Shown: piece by piece, positions 54,163-63,104 of the stretch
How the letters are laid out: each line of letters begins with the position of its first letter
Numbering within the stretch: the first letter of the stretch is position 1
Origin: Bacillota bacterium
Lineage (GTDB): Bacteria; Bacillota; Sulfobacillia; Sulfobacillales; Sulfobacillaceae
Direction of reading: 5' to 3'
Length of the DNA stretch: 64,000 bases
Assembly (NCBI GenBank): GCA_021820965.1
Contig: JAKACZ010000010.1
Location: 32,981-96,980 of the forward strand
The notes under the pieces: model-generated
Seen by the model: the letters and a program-made list of their open reading frames with translations, nothing else
Database searches by the model: none
What the model was told of the DNA's origin: nothing
Program-made: the position numbers and the translations under genes

Positions 54163-55329
54163 CTAACGTGGCTTTGATAACAGATAAGAAAGCGATGCCC
54201 ACTCAATTCTTCCGCTTTGGGTTTCCCAAACGACAATTTGCCCGTTGGTGTATGCGTATGCGCCGGGTAATGAGTAGGTTCGTTTCGTACCAAGCGACAA
54301 TAACGTAGCCTTTTGGGAACCTGATCCATTGATAACGAGGGTCCTTCCGCCTAAAGTTGCGTTCGCTGCGTCTCGCCCGGTTAACTGTTCAAGCTTGCGC
54401 GCCCCTTTGACGTATTCATAAATCGGATAGGGGCCCGGATTCTGTGGTGAATTCGGCGCTTTGTGGTAGTTAGCCGTGAATACCACGGTTTTGTCTGTTG
54501 CCCCATACACGGTGCCTGCATGCCAAAGAGGTTGTTCCCAAGTTTTACGATAAGGCGCTGTAATCCTTCGCTCTACGAGCTGGCCCCGGGCCGAAGTGTC
54601 ATAGATATTCCCGGAAAAGCTGTCGGAGTACCATATTGCATGGGGTGCGACGGCCATAGAAAATATCAACCTATGATCTACGTTGGACCGCTCCGAGACA
54701 ACCACCGACTTATGCCGGGCACCGAGGTTGTACGACCAAATGGTCGTCGTGATAACTCCGCGGGGTGAAGTAATAGTGGTTAGCCAAAAGGCAGTGTTAC
54801 CGCGAATATCGAGACCCTTAACGTCAGCGGTTGCCACGGCATCCGTTGGCACGCGATATATGTCCCACGAGTTGTGCGTTTTGAGGTTTTCGGCCACAAG
54901 GCGTGTGTACTGCGTAGTGCCCGCAATCCCAGGCTCCCACACAATCCATTGAGAGGTCATTGCGGCAGCATTGGGTTGCATGGTGGGGAGCATCCTGACC
55001 AACTGCTGCGCGGCACCGGTCTTTAAGTTGACGATATCGAGGCCTGAATGGCCTATCATCCCAGAGCCTTGTGGATTTGGGGTGGGAAAAAGCCCCACGA
55101 GCATGCGCGAGCCAGCTACGGCCATAACCTCACCATGCGGGAGTATTACGGCACGGGAAGCCGAGCCGCTAAGCGGCCCCGCTTCCCGTACATGTGCAAC
55201 AGTTGTCGGTAAGTACTTCGGGACAGGATGGGGACTTGATGCACTGCTGAGTCCGCATGCTGATAGAAAGCCAGTTAACATAACCGTTACGCCGCCGGTT
55301 AATTTTCGACTAGCCGCCCACGACTCCAT
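54163..55329 (-). CDS. Lipoprotein with beta-propeller-like body
   Basis: A 388-residue product. The N-terminus GGVTVMLTGFLSAC ends in the lipobox LSAC. The rest is a repeated strand pattern (SQWIVWEPGIAG, NTAFWLTTITSP, HAIWYSDSFSGNIYD, KTVVFTANYHKA) like a WD/TolB-type propeller. The ATG at 55329 overlaps the end of the upstream C39-like frame, and AGGAG is nine bases ahead. The IS1634-type element is inserted exactly at its 3' end: the TAG stop lies inside the duplicated TTCTAA, so the reading frame was preserved. Function unknown; likely substrate-binding or scaffold outside the cell. Confidence 0.75.
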   Translation of the reverse strand: MESWAASRKLTGGVTVMLTGFLSACGLSSASSPHPVPKYLPTTVAHVREAGPLSGSASRAVILPHGEVMAVAGSRMLVGLFPTPNPQGSGMIGHSGLDIVNLKTGAAQQLVRMLPTMQPNAAAMTSQWIVWEPGIAGTTQYTRLVAENLKTHNSWDIYRVPTDAVATADVKGLDIRGNTAFWLTTITSPRGVITTTIWSYNLGARHKSVVVSERSNVDHRLIFSMAVAPHAIWYSDSFSGNIYDTSARGQLVERRITAPYRKTWEQPLWHAGTVYGATDKTVVFTANYHKAPNSPQNPGPYPIYEYVKGARKLEQLTGRDAANATLGGRTLVINGSGSQKATLLSLGTKRTYSLPGAYAYTNGQIVVWETQSGRIEWASLSYLLSKPR

Positions 55330-56182
55330 ACATGTCGTCTCCTTGTAGGTTTGTCAATGACTCGTTGAACCAGTAAGTCCCCGCATGTTCTTCGGAAGAA
55401 TCGAAGTACTCAAGATGCTCGTTACTAAATACGGGGCTCGTGGACGAGTATCCGGTATAACCGTAGCCAACAAACCAATGGGCAACAGGGTGACTGAAGC
55501 CCGGCAGCTGTCCATAAGCATCCAAAGCCGTCGGCGTGTACCCTAGCCCGACAGTGTCAGCTTGAACATCGAAAGCATTCTGCTACGGATTCTGCCCACT
55601 TGCGGCACCTTCCCAAAAGCCCGAATAACTATATTGGCTCTGTTGGGAATTAAGGCCGTTCCAATAGGCGGAACTCCAAGGCGTTTCGCCCCCACTGTAC
55701 CCTACGACTGTCGCCATGGCTGAATAATTAAGCGCGTTTCCAAAGTGTGTCAACAAATTATGGGCCGCAATGGGGCCACAATAAGAGGATGTCGCGCTTT
55801 CGAGGACCAAGTATCTATCCTTAGTGCTCCCGGTTCCCTCACTTGAGTCTTGAATATAATCGGTAGACAGCCCGTCCCCAGTACCTATCCGGACCGCATA
55901 GTTAGACGGCGGTCCGCCAACAATTCCGTCAGGGGAAGACATACTGGCAGAGGTCGACATAAGGCCGTTATTGGTCGAGGAACCGTACAGCCTTTGCAGA
56001 ATTTGGCTAAACTGCTGCGACGCAGCAGTTTAGTCTTGCTGCGTCCAAATGACCTTCTGTCCATGTATTGTCGCATTTATCAGCGGCGTCGATGGCGTTC
56101 TTGTCGCAGCAAACGACGGGTGAGCAAGGGCTAAAGATGCCACGCTGCCAACTATTCCCACCAGAAATGGTCTCATACCCAT
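55310..56182 (-). pseudogene. Exported C39-like cysteine peptidase with two in-frame stop codons
   Basis: Three consecutive segments are in the same frame, separated by a TAA (56030-56032) and a TAG (55583-55585). The first starts MGMRPFLVGIVGSVASLALA, a signal peptide. The second contains the peptidase C39-like nucleophile region SSYCGPIAAHNLLTHFG. The third contains the histidine region HPVAHWFVGYGYTG. Joined, they form one complete papain-like protein. Both stops could come from glutamine codons by C-to-T change. The last codons overlap the lipoprotein start, so the two formed an operon. Decay is most likely; recoding cannot be excluded. Confidence 0.65.
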
Positions 56183-56554
56183 ATAATCACAACCTTTCAT
56201 CGCCCATAGCACCTTCGAGTTCTTCGGTCGCCCACAGCAAACACGAAGACTTTTTCTGTATTCCTTGTTATCATTCGCTTTCATCAAGGGAGTGTCAAGA
56301 ATTTTGTGTAAACAGTTTTTCAAAACTCCAGATTCTGTAATGGCTGGCGGACTCGGTCTTCGAAATAAGGTACGCGGCATTTATGCCTTTTTAAGGGCGG
56401 CGCTGCGGCATGTTTCCACAGAGCACATTTTTCGCGGCCAATCGAATTTTAGAGCCGGCGATTACGACTACGAGAATTCCTTCGACGGGAACTCCAAGAC
56501 TTTTGGCGGATCTGAAGTCATACGTCAGAAGGGCCGAATCGTCTATACCCTAAG

Positions 56555-56721
56555 ATACAGTGGTGGAGTGCACCGATAATTTCAAGCTGGCGCATGATGG
56601 CGCTTTGCCGGAGTTCATCATCCAGGAACTCTTCGTGCGAAATCCCCTCCGTCCGGCGCTAGATACGTTGGACAGCCTCCTGGATATGGGTCAACGTGCT
56701 GAAGTTGTCACGTTTCGGCAT
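56555..56721 (-). pseudogene. HepT-like (DUF86) toxin remnant
   Basis: From ATG 56721 the frame reads MPKRDNFSTLTHIQEAVQRI, a TAG stop, then RRTEGISHEEFLDDELRQSA and IMRQLEIIG. This is the N-terminal half of a HepT/DUF86 protein, the HEPN toxin of MntA-HepT pairs. The C-terminal HEPN RNase motif (R-x4-6-H) is gone and no MntA-type nucleotidyltransferase is adjacent. Confidence 0.6.
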
Positions 56722-57392
56722 AAATCAACGTTTTCTCGGACTATTTGGCTAACTCGCTATCCGGCCCGTTAGTGCATTGAGGATTGCTCGTCATGGGTCT
56801 CCAATTTGTGAGAGTGACCCTAAATGGTCGCTATCGATTAACCACAAAATCCGGATACCTACAACAAGCAGGCGGGATGGCTTGCCATGCGACGGTAACC
56901 GCGACCTACTGTCCGATGGCTGGCACGGTTGCGGGCTTTCTTGAACCATCGGCTTAGCTTCAGCTATGCGGTAATCGTGTTGGTACTGGGTAGTGCCCGT
57001 GCTTAATAAATAATCATAAGGTGGTGTAGACAGGATCGACCTGAATGTTGAGGTCGTGAATGGTAAAGGGCATTTGGAGCCACTTGATGAGGGCATGGCC
57101 GAGTGCGGGGCAGGTGGACTCAGCTTACAAAGTCTGCGTGACGTGGGCTGGACTGATCGACCTTGGAATTTCGGTCAGCGAAATTGGGGAGGTTGCTCGT
57201 GCCGTCGCCTACTGTGACTTTCAGGTTCCTAATCGGTCTTGCTGGACATTAATTGACCCTGTCTACGGATCTCCGACGGAGAGCTCACGACTCCCGCCTG
57301 CGCGAAATCGGGCTGAAGTCCGCACAATATTTTTTCTCGGGTGTGACGTTGGCTGATTGACCGTGCTCTAATCAGGAGAAAGGGGCGATGAG
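56722..57392. other. Intergenic region before the sigma-factor operon
   Basis: No gene is supported. The stretch 56800-57000 has the look of insertion-sequence end debris, but no inverted repeats could be confirmed. The last 30 bp contain the AGGAGAAAGGGG site of the sigma gene. Confidence 0.4.
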
Positions 57393-57917
57393 GTGAGGCA
57401 GGACACGTACATTGACGCGGTTTTGTCCGGTGACCGCGACGCCTTCGCCCACCTCATCGAGCCGTATTTGCCGCTGTGGTTGCACATTGCCGGTTTTTGG
57501 ACGGGGAATCAGCAGGACGCCGAGGATGCCGTTCAGGAAGCGTTGATACAATGCTTTCGCCATTTGAACCAGTTTCGCCGTGATGCCGAGTTTGCCACCT
57601 GGGTTACAAGGATTGTCATTCGCCAATGCCATCGCATTACCGCCCGGTGTCAGGATGTCGGCGTTGATGCGGGTGTGGTTGGGGAGGGTTGGACTCCGGG
57701 TTTTGAGGGATTAGTGGCGTTAGAGGACACCATCCGCGACACCTTTACCGCCGACGAGTTGTGGCTGTTTCACCAGGCCGTAAAGGAAGGGCGGAATTGG
57801 CCGGAGATGGCACAGGAGCGGGGAGAACAGGTGGGGGCGCTGAAGACCCGGTGGTGGCGAATGAAAAAACGCCTGAAGCGGGCGTTGGAGGAGGGCAGAG
57901 ATGCGGTTGGACGATAA
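57393..57917 (+). CDS. ECF-type RNA polymerase sigma factor
   Basis: A 174-residue sigma70-family factor. Region 2 is recognisable in AFAHLIEPYLPLWLHIAGFW and TGNQQDAEDAVQEALIQCFRHL, followed by FATWVTRIVIRQCHR. Region 4 is represented by WLFHQAVKEGRNWPEMAQER, then GEQVGALKTRWWRMKKRLKRAL, somewhat divergent. The start is GTG after AAGGGG. It is the first gene of a three-gene unit with overlapping ends: a small membrane protein and a polymer-forming membrane protein. In such units the second gene is commonly the anti-sigma factor. Confidence 0.82.
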   Translation: MRQDTYIDAVLSGDRDAFAHLIEPYLPLWLHIAGFWTGNQQDAEDAVQEALIQCFRHLNQFRRDAEFATWVTRIVIRQCHRITARCQDVGVDAGVVGEGWTPGFEGLVALEDTIRDTFTADELWLFHQAVKEGRNWPEMAQERGEQVGALKTRWWRMKKRLKRALEEGRDAVGR

Positions 57918-58227
57918 AGAGGCGCGCATGCGGGTCATGGACCGTATCATGCGCGAAATTCACCATATTCCCATTCCAGCCCGTCGGCCGCGCTATGGTC
58001 GCGTTCTCGGACTGGTGTTTGGATTCTACTCCCTATCTTTGGCCATCGTGCTGTTGTTTTACCAACCGGTTGGAACATTATGGAGGTGGCTGATTGGCAC
58101 CGCGTGGGTAGCGGGGGTGGAATGGGCTTTGGAGCACCCCTGGGGTTTCCTTGACACGGTCGTTGTGGGCGTGGCGGTTGTCGGAGCCGCTTGGGTTGTT
58201 CGCGCAAGGGGGCAGTCGCATGGCTAA
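57901..58227 (+). CDS. Small membrane protein, probable anti-sigma factor
   Basis: A 108-residue protein with a charged N-terminal cytoplasmic part (MRLDDKEARMRVMDRIMREI) and two hydrophobic segments (LGLVFGFYSLSLAIVLLFY and TVVVGVAVVGAAWVV). The ATG overlaps the sigma gene by 17 bp. Size, topology and coupling fit a membrane-bound anti-sigma factor, but there is no zinc-type HxxxCxxC motif, so this is inferred from position. Confidence 0.6.
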   Translation: MRLDDKEARMRVMDRIMREIHHIPIPARRPRYGRVLGLVFGFYSLSLAIVLLFYQPVGTLWRWLIGTAWVAGVEWALEHPWGFLDTVVVGVAVVGAAWVVRARGQSHG

Positions 58228-59143
58228 GTGGCTGAAGTGGATTGGTCTTCTGGTGTTGGTGGTGGGCCTGGCCTGGGGATCCGGCGGATCGCGGGTCTAC
58301 GCGCAGAATATCACCCAAAGTGTTGGAAACTATGTGGTGAACCAGGGCCAAACCATTACCGGCAATGTCGACGTGAGTGTGGGCAACATCGTTGTTAACG
58401 GCACGGTAGACGGCAATGTGAATGTCGGAGTTGGCAACGTGGACGTAAGCGGTCTGATCAAGGGAAGTGTTCACGTTGGCATCGGTAAGATTCAAGTTTT
58501 GAATTCCGGCCGCATTGACGGAACCCGGTCGGTGGATATTGGGAACGCTACTGCCAGCAATGTGGGGTTCGCCAATCATTGGATGCATTGGACTTCTATC
58601 ATATCCAGCGCACACGTCAATGGCCTGGCCTTCCCATTTATCGCAGGATGGGGCTGGACTAGTCGGTTCCTCAGCAAGCTGGTGATCAATCTGGTAGTGT
58701 CAGCCGTATTGGTGTTGTTGTTCCCACAATTGATACGCCGTATCGTCTCGGGAATGGAAGAGGCGCCCCTGCGCGCCGCCGCCGTAGGCTGTCTTACCCT
58801 GGTGGCGTGGGTGGTAGCCATGTTCGGGCTTGCCGTCATTATTATCGGCATCCCCATCACCATTTTGCTGGGATTGGCAGGCGCGGTCGCCATTTTGATT
58901 GCCAATGGCGCGGTGGTTTGGCTTGTGGGCGCTCGGATTGTCCGGGCTGCGGGATCTTCGGCTGAGATGCCCGAATGGTATGTCATCCTTCTTGCAGGTG
59001 GAGCACTGGTGACGCTGGCGGAGATGATTCCCGGCATTGGATGGCTGGCGGAACTGGCGGTCATGGTGCTGGGAGTCGGAGCCATGGTGCAAAGCCGCTT
59101 CGGTTTCGGCGGGCCGCGTTGGCCGGAGGACCCGAACAAGTAG
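58220..59143 (+). CDS. Bactofilin-like polymer-forming domain fused to a membrane region
   Basis: A 307-residue protein with an N-terminal signal segment (WIGLLVLVVGLAWGSG). An exported right-handed beta-repeat domain follows (NITQSVGNYVVNQGQTITGN and GNVNVGVGNVDVSGLIKGSV) typical of bactofilin/polymer-forming proteins. About five membrane spans then run from residue 155 on. ATG 58220 overlaps the previous gene by 8 bp and has AAGGGGG upstream. The arrangement suggests that the sigma factor controls an envelope structure or stress response built from this protein. Confidence 0.72.
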   Translation: MAKWLKWIGLLVLVVGLAWGSGGSRVYAQNITQSVGNYVVNQGQTITGNVDVSVGNIVVNGTVDGNVNVGVGNVDVSGLIKGSVHVGIGKIQVLNSGRIDGTRSVDIGNATASNVGFANHWMHWTSIISSAHVNGLAFPFIAGWGWTSRFLSKLVINLVVSAVLVLLFPQLIRRIVSGMEEAPLRAAAVGCLTLVAWVVAMFGLAVIIIGIPITILLGLAGAVAILIANGAVVWLVGARIVRAAGSSAEMPEWYVILLAGGALVTLAEMIPGIGWLAELAVMVLGVGAMVQSRFGFGGPRWPEDPNK

Positions 59144-59519
59144 CGTGATTGCCAACACTTGACCCTTCTCTACGTGAGAAGCAGAGAAGTCTTGTTCACT
59201 CTATGGTTACGTCTTTTCTTAACGGAGCGACCCATTGGACGTATTCCACGCTTGCTGAAGACAGAGTTGTAGCGTATCCCGTTTTTAACAAGCGAACGGC
59301 TTTGGGTGCTATATTTGTTAATTTGTTGCACACGGTGAGCGCCTGATGACCGGAGGAATCCCCAGATTGATCCAAAAGGAGAGGATGTCCCGGCGCGCTG
59401 TGGCGCGGTGCGTTTAACAAAAACGCTTGGGGTTCGAACTTTGCCTTTGGCCGTAGAGCGTGCATGGTATAACAGCGACGCGCAAAACAAGAGAACCGCA
59501 AGCCTGCGGAATACTAAAA
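59144..59519. other. Intergenic region downstream of the tRNA cluster
   Basis: It lies between the convergent polymer-forming gene and tRNA-Val. A short stem (CTTCTC...GAGAAG) is present at 59164-59187 without a U-run. No gene was recognised. Confidence 0.4.
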
Positions 59520-59594
59520 TGGTGGGCACGGATGGGCTCGAACCATCGACCCCTACAATGTGAGTGTAGTGCTCTACCCCTGAGCTACGCGCCC
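59520..59594 (-). tRNA. tRNA-Val(CAC)
   Basis: A 75-nt cloverleaf with acceptor stem GGGCGCG, anticodon stem CUACA/UGUAG around the loop CUCACAU (anticodon CAC), T-loop GGUUCGAGCC and an encoded CCA end. Confidence 0.93.
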
Positions 59595-59650
59595 ATTTGG
59601 TTTCTGCGAAGTCTAATGCTACTCCGTCACTGACCAATTGTCAACACGGT

Positions 59651-59725
59651 TGGTGGGCCCAGCAGGATTCGAACCTACGACCAACCGGTTATGAGCCGGC
59701 AGCTCTACCGCTGAGCTATGGGCCC
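59651..59725 (-). tRNA. tRNA with CAT anticodon (Met or lysidine-modified Ile2)
   Basis: A 75-nt cloverleaf with acceptor GGGCCCA, anticodon arm CCGG-CUCAUAA-CCGG and CCA end. The anticodon arm and GGUCGUAGGUUCGA segment resemble Firmicute tRNA-Ile2, which needs TilS modification; elongator Met cannot be excluded by eye. It is not an initiator type, as the acceptor is fully paired and the three G-C pairs of the anticodon stem are not in initiator form. Confidence 0.88.
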
Positions 59726-59743
59726 GTCGTCATAACATAAAAA

Positions 59744-59819
59744 TGGCTCCTCGAGCAGGACTCGAACCTGCAACCACCCGGTTAACAGCCGGGTGCTCTA
59801 CCAATTGAGCTATCGAGGA
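59744..59819 (-). tRNA. tRNA-Asn(GTT)
   Basis: A 76-nt cloverleaf with acceptor UCCUCGA/UCGAGGA, anticodon stem CCCGG/CCGGG with loop CUGUUAA (anticodon GUU), discriminator G and encoded CCA. It is first transcribed of the three-tRNA cluster. Confidence 0.94.
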
Positions 59820-59837
59820 GTGTATTCAACACCTAGC

Positions 59838-59867
59838 ATCATATCATGGTGCGGGTATGAGCGTCAA
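59838..59867 (-). promoter_or_regulatory. Promoter of the Asn-Met/Ile2-Val tRNA cluster
   Basis: On the minus strand, -35 TTGACG (59862-59867), an 18-bp spacer ending TGA, and -10 TATGAT (59838-59843), with the tRNA 5' end 18 bp further. Confidence 0.65.
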
Positions 59868-60005
59868 GTGGTGAAATCCTCGCTCGCCGCCCTCCCATAG
59901 CGGCTCGACCGCTTGCATGGCCAGCAATATAATAAGACATTGTATCGGGGACAAAAACGACGAGTGAGTGGTATTATACGGCATTAACGAAATGGATGTG
60001 ACGCA

Positions 60006-60458
60006 GTGGATGAATACGTGGTTTATACCGACGGAGCGTGTCAGAATAACCAGGCGCCGGGCGGGCAGCCTGGTGGATGGGCCTGCGTGTTTGTGGACGG
60101 CCCCAGCTATTCTGGATTCGACCCGCGGACAACCAACAACCGCATGGAACTGACTGCGGCGATTGAGGCATTGAAGCATACCAGCCCGCACAGCCGGGTG
60201 ACGATTTTAAGTGATTCAGCCTATGTCGTGAACGCATTTCTGCAAAATTGGTTTCAGGGCTGGCAGCGCCGCGGTTGGAAGAATGCCAAGGGTCAGCCGG
60301 TCGAAAATCAGGACTTGTGGCGCGAATTAAAGACTCTGGCCGACGCTCGCTACGTGACCTGGAAAAAAGTCAAAGGTCACGCTGGCGATCGCTTCAACGA
60401 AATGGCGGATCAATTGGCGGTGGATGCCATTCGCAGCGCCGTGGGGCAAAAACGCTAG
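60006..60458 (+). CDS. rnhA: Ribonuclease HI
   Basis: A 150-residue enzyme that cleaves RNA in RNA-DNA hybrids, needed for Okazaki primer and R-loop removal. The catalytic acidic residues are visible: Asp9 (YTDGA), Glu48 (NNRMELTAA), Asp70 (ILSDSAYVV) and Asp135 (NEMADQLA), plus His125 (KVKGHAGD). The GTG start has only a weak ribosome binding site, but the first residues fit the family. It is the last gene before rnpB on the same strand. Confidence 0.94.
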   Translation: MDEYVVYTDGACQNNQAPGGQPGGWACVFVDGPSYSGFDPRTTNNRMELTAAIEALKHTSPHSRVTILSDSAYVVNAFLQNWFQGWQRRGWKNAKGQPVENQDLWRELKTLADARYVTWKKVKGHAGDRFNEMADQLAVDAIRSAVGQKR

Positions 60459-60497
60459 CGATGACGGAATGTGGATCCGCCATATCATCTGCGAACA

Positions 60498-60506
60498 TGG
60501 TATAAT
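60498..60506 (+). promoter_or_regulatory. Extended -10 promoter of rnpB
   Basis: TGGTATAAT is a perfect extended -10. It places transcription start a few bases before the mature RNA at about 60521. Confidence 0.65.
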
Positions 60507-60520
60507 CATAGTCCACCATC

Positions 60521-60866
60521 GCGAGTTCGCCAGACGATCGCGGGCAACAGTCCGAAAGGCGTTGTCTGAGGAAAGTCCGAGCTGCATAGAGCAGGGTGCT
60601 GGATAACGTCCAGTGGGGGCAACCCTAAGGAAAGTGCCACAGAAAACAAACCGCCCCGGTTTCGGGGCAAGGATGAAACGGTGCGGTAAGAGCGCACCAG
60701 AGGCCGGGTGACTGGTCTGCTTGGTAAACCCCACCCGCAGCAAGACCGAATAGGGGGAGGATGAGGTTGCTCGCCGACTTCCCGGGTAGGTCGCTTGAGG
60801 TGTCCGGCAACGGATATCCCAGATAAATGATCGTCCACGACAGAACTCGGCTTATGGCCAGCTCGC
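60521..60866 (+). ncRNA. rnpB: RNase P RNA, class A
   Basis: Catalytic RNA for tRNA 5' maturation. Universal segments are present in order: GAGGAAAGTCCGAGCTGCAT, CAGGGTGCTGG, ACAGAAAACAAACCGCC, GATGAAACGGTGCGGTAAGA, TAAACCCCACCCGCAGCAAG and CCACGACAGAACTCGGCTTA. The 5' GCGAGTTCGCC and 3' GGCCAGCTCGC pair as P1. The architecture matches the ancestral class A rather than the Bacillus class B form, as expected for a deep-branching Firmicute. Exact ends are set by P1 pairing. Confidence 0.95.
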
Positions 60867-61028
60867 TGTGGTGCTTTCGCTGGCTTCTGTCGCGAGACGG
60901 GAGCCGGCTTTTGCCGTATTCGGGAGTATTAGTATGCCAGATCCGAAGCGTGTACACGAGGTGCCGAGAATTCCATTTTTGTGGATGAGTTCGCGGCGGG
61001 CGATCCTGCCGGGAACCGGGGAGACCTC

Positions 61029-61163
61029 ATGGATCACACGATTGTCTTTGACGATGGGCATCGGCTTGTGAAAATCGCGAAAATCCTCCTGCTTAAGGAA
61101 GGCGGATTCGCCCTTTTGGCTCCCTATCATGCCGCGCAACGGGGGTATCTAATAAAGCATCTT
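61029..61163 (+). pseudogene. 5' end of an unrecognised gene truncated by an IS
   Basis: GGGAG lies six bases before an ATG that opens MDHTIVFDDGHRLVKIAKIL and continues to GGFALLAPYHAAQRGYLIKH. At that point the frame enters the inverted repeat of the IS4-type element. The first 45 codons look genuine, but the remainder was not found on the other side of the IS. Confidence 0.45.
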
Positions 61164-62951
61164 GAGTTTCGCACCCCGACAACACAGGGTTTTTGCGCCG
61201 GCGGTGATGCCGCGAACACTTGCTGGCCCGCACGTTGTCGCCCCTTTCCACTGTGGCGGTCTAAGCGGTCTTATCGAGGGCTTGTAATTGATGACCCAAG
61301 AATGACTCCTCAAACAGGGCTTTCAGGGTGGCATATTCGGGCGACCGTTTGAATTGCGGGAGGTCGACCGCGCCCGACTCGGCGATGGAGTGGACGACGG
61401 CCTCCAGGAGTTCCTCGAACAGGACCCACAGTTGTTCGGCGAGATTTTTTTCTACCAGTTCGGCCGTCATGCCCTCAAAGAGGGCGCCTAAGGAGGCGTA
61501 CACATGCACCCGTCGGAAGTAAGCGAGGAAGGTGTAGAGGATGCAGCCGGTCGTGACGTGGGCAATTTGGGCATCAGAATCGCGGGATTGACATGGGCCC
61601 AACCGGAGCTGCTGCTTCATTTCTTTGAAAAACACCTCAATCGTCCTTAGAAAAGACAGCGACGTGTCGGTGGACAGAAACATGCGCCACTGTTTTTGGT
61701 ATGGGAAGTGGCACACATACAATGTGACATCTCCGATATCTTCGTAGTGCACCACGACGTCATAATAGCGGGTGTTGAGTCTGCGGCAACGCTTGGCGTT
61801 GCCTGCTTTTTTCAGGATTGCCAGGAGGGACTGGGCGGTCACCTTGTTCCCGTGGTAGAGGTACTGTCGCTTGTCTTTGCGCACCCCACACACCACATGA
61901 GAGGGCGCCGTGTTTGATCTGCCGGATCGCCTGGATGAACCCCTTACTACCGAACAACTATCGGCCAGCACATAGTGCGCCTGAAACCCGTGCTTGACGG
62001 CCCGCTTGACCATGGCAATCGCTTGGGTCATTTTGTCCCCGGCACATTCCTTGCGCCGGATGGATCCGGGGGATCCGGGTGGCAGATTTTCCGATACTAC
62101 TCCCGGCGCTTGCGGCCCCGCAAGCGTTGTTCGGCGTGAATGCTGAAATCGAGCGGGATAAAGGTCGTTCCGTCAAAAAAGCCCAACACGAGGTGTTTAA
62201 ACCCCAACATTGTTTTCCCGATCACATGGTCGAACACATACGAGACGTTTTCGAGGTGCCACCCGACCCGGCGGTCGGTGGTATCGTCGAGGATGAAGGC
62301 CGAATGGGCCGCCACGATCTGGTCCGGATTGACGATCTTCTGGAATCGCTTCGCGATTCCATACAACATCGTCCGCCACGGGACCCTCTCGTTGTTTTTC
62401 AGGCGATACAAGGCGTCCTTTTTCATTGTCGTGATCTCGTGAAACTCGCTGCGAAAGAAACTATTGACGCTGCTTAACATCATCAGGGGGAACATGATGA
62501 GGAGCGCCAGGATTTCGGTAACCGAGTATCCCTCCTGCTTCTCAAACCGCGTGTGCCGGACGATGGAATGGAGCTTGAAGGTCTGCATGACATCGAATAC
62601 AATCGAGTCGATCGAATATTGGTGTTCCTCGAACACCTTTTTGATTCATACATGATCGGTTAAGTCAGGTGATGGGGATGGGGGCCTACAATCAGGACAG
62701 TAATGCACCTTCCGGTGGGATACCGTCGCACCAACTGCCTGAAATAGCCTCTTATTCCGCATTCATGAGAGCCAACCTGACTTATCTGGGTATGTATGTT
62801 TTGAGTTCTGGCGTGATCTCCCGCATGATAACACTCCATTTTTGGGTAATTTGGACGGCACCTAATTATACCAAAAAACCCAGTGTTCATGCGGGTTTCG
62901 TCGCTTTTGTGGGGTAAAAATTTGTTGTGAATTCGCGGTGCGAAACTCAAG
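61161..62951 (-). mobile_element. IS4-type element, decayed
   Basis: A perfect 15-bp inverted repeat CTTGAGTTTCGCACC occurs at 61161-61175 and, inverted, at 62937-62951, enclosing the transposase. No target duplication is visible. About 300 bp separate the transposase start from the right end. Confidence 0.6.
61261..62636 (-). pseudogene. IS4-family transposase with several frameshifts
   Basis: The N-terminal part (ATG 62636) contains HSAFILDDTTDRRVGWHLEN, then VSYVFDHVIGKTMLGFKHL, the first catalytic aspartate region (DDT) of IS4-type enzymes. The frame ends at 62097. HYVLADSCSVV and the third-frame GFIQAIRQIKHGALS cover the second aspartate region (ADSW in relatives). The C-terminal FLRTIEVFFKEMKQQLRLGP carries the glutamate region. 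At least three shifts are required to join them. Confidence 0.8.
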
Positions 62952-63104
62952 TTGTATGTGACCAATGTTCACCATGCCGGTTCCGGCGACACCTGTTACA
63001 TGGAATTCCTGATTGTAACCCCGGTAATTCACCGCATATTCGTAGTTCTGCGGACTTGGCTGGTCATATTCCATTGGTACATATCCCCACTCCCCTGTAG
63101 ACAA
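62952..63104 (-). pseudogene. Gene fragment cut by the IS4-type right end
   Basis: A frame starting MSTGEWGYVPMEYDQPSPQN runs through EFHVTGVAGTGMVNIGHIQ and then enters the IS repeat. It is not the other half of the gene at 61029, since it lies on the opposite strand. Unrecognised. Confidence 0.35.
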
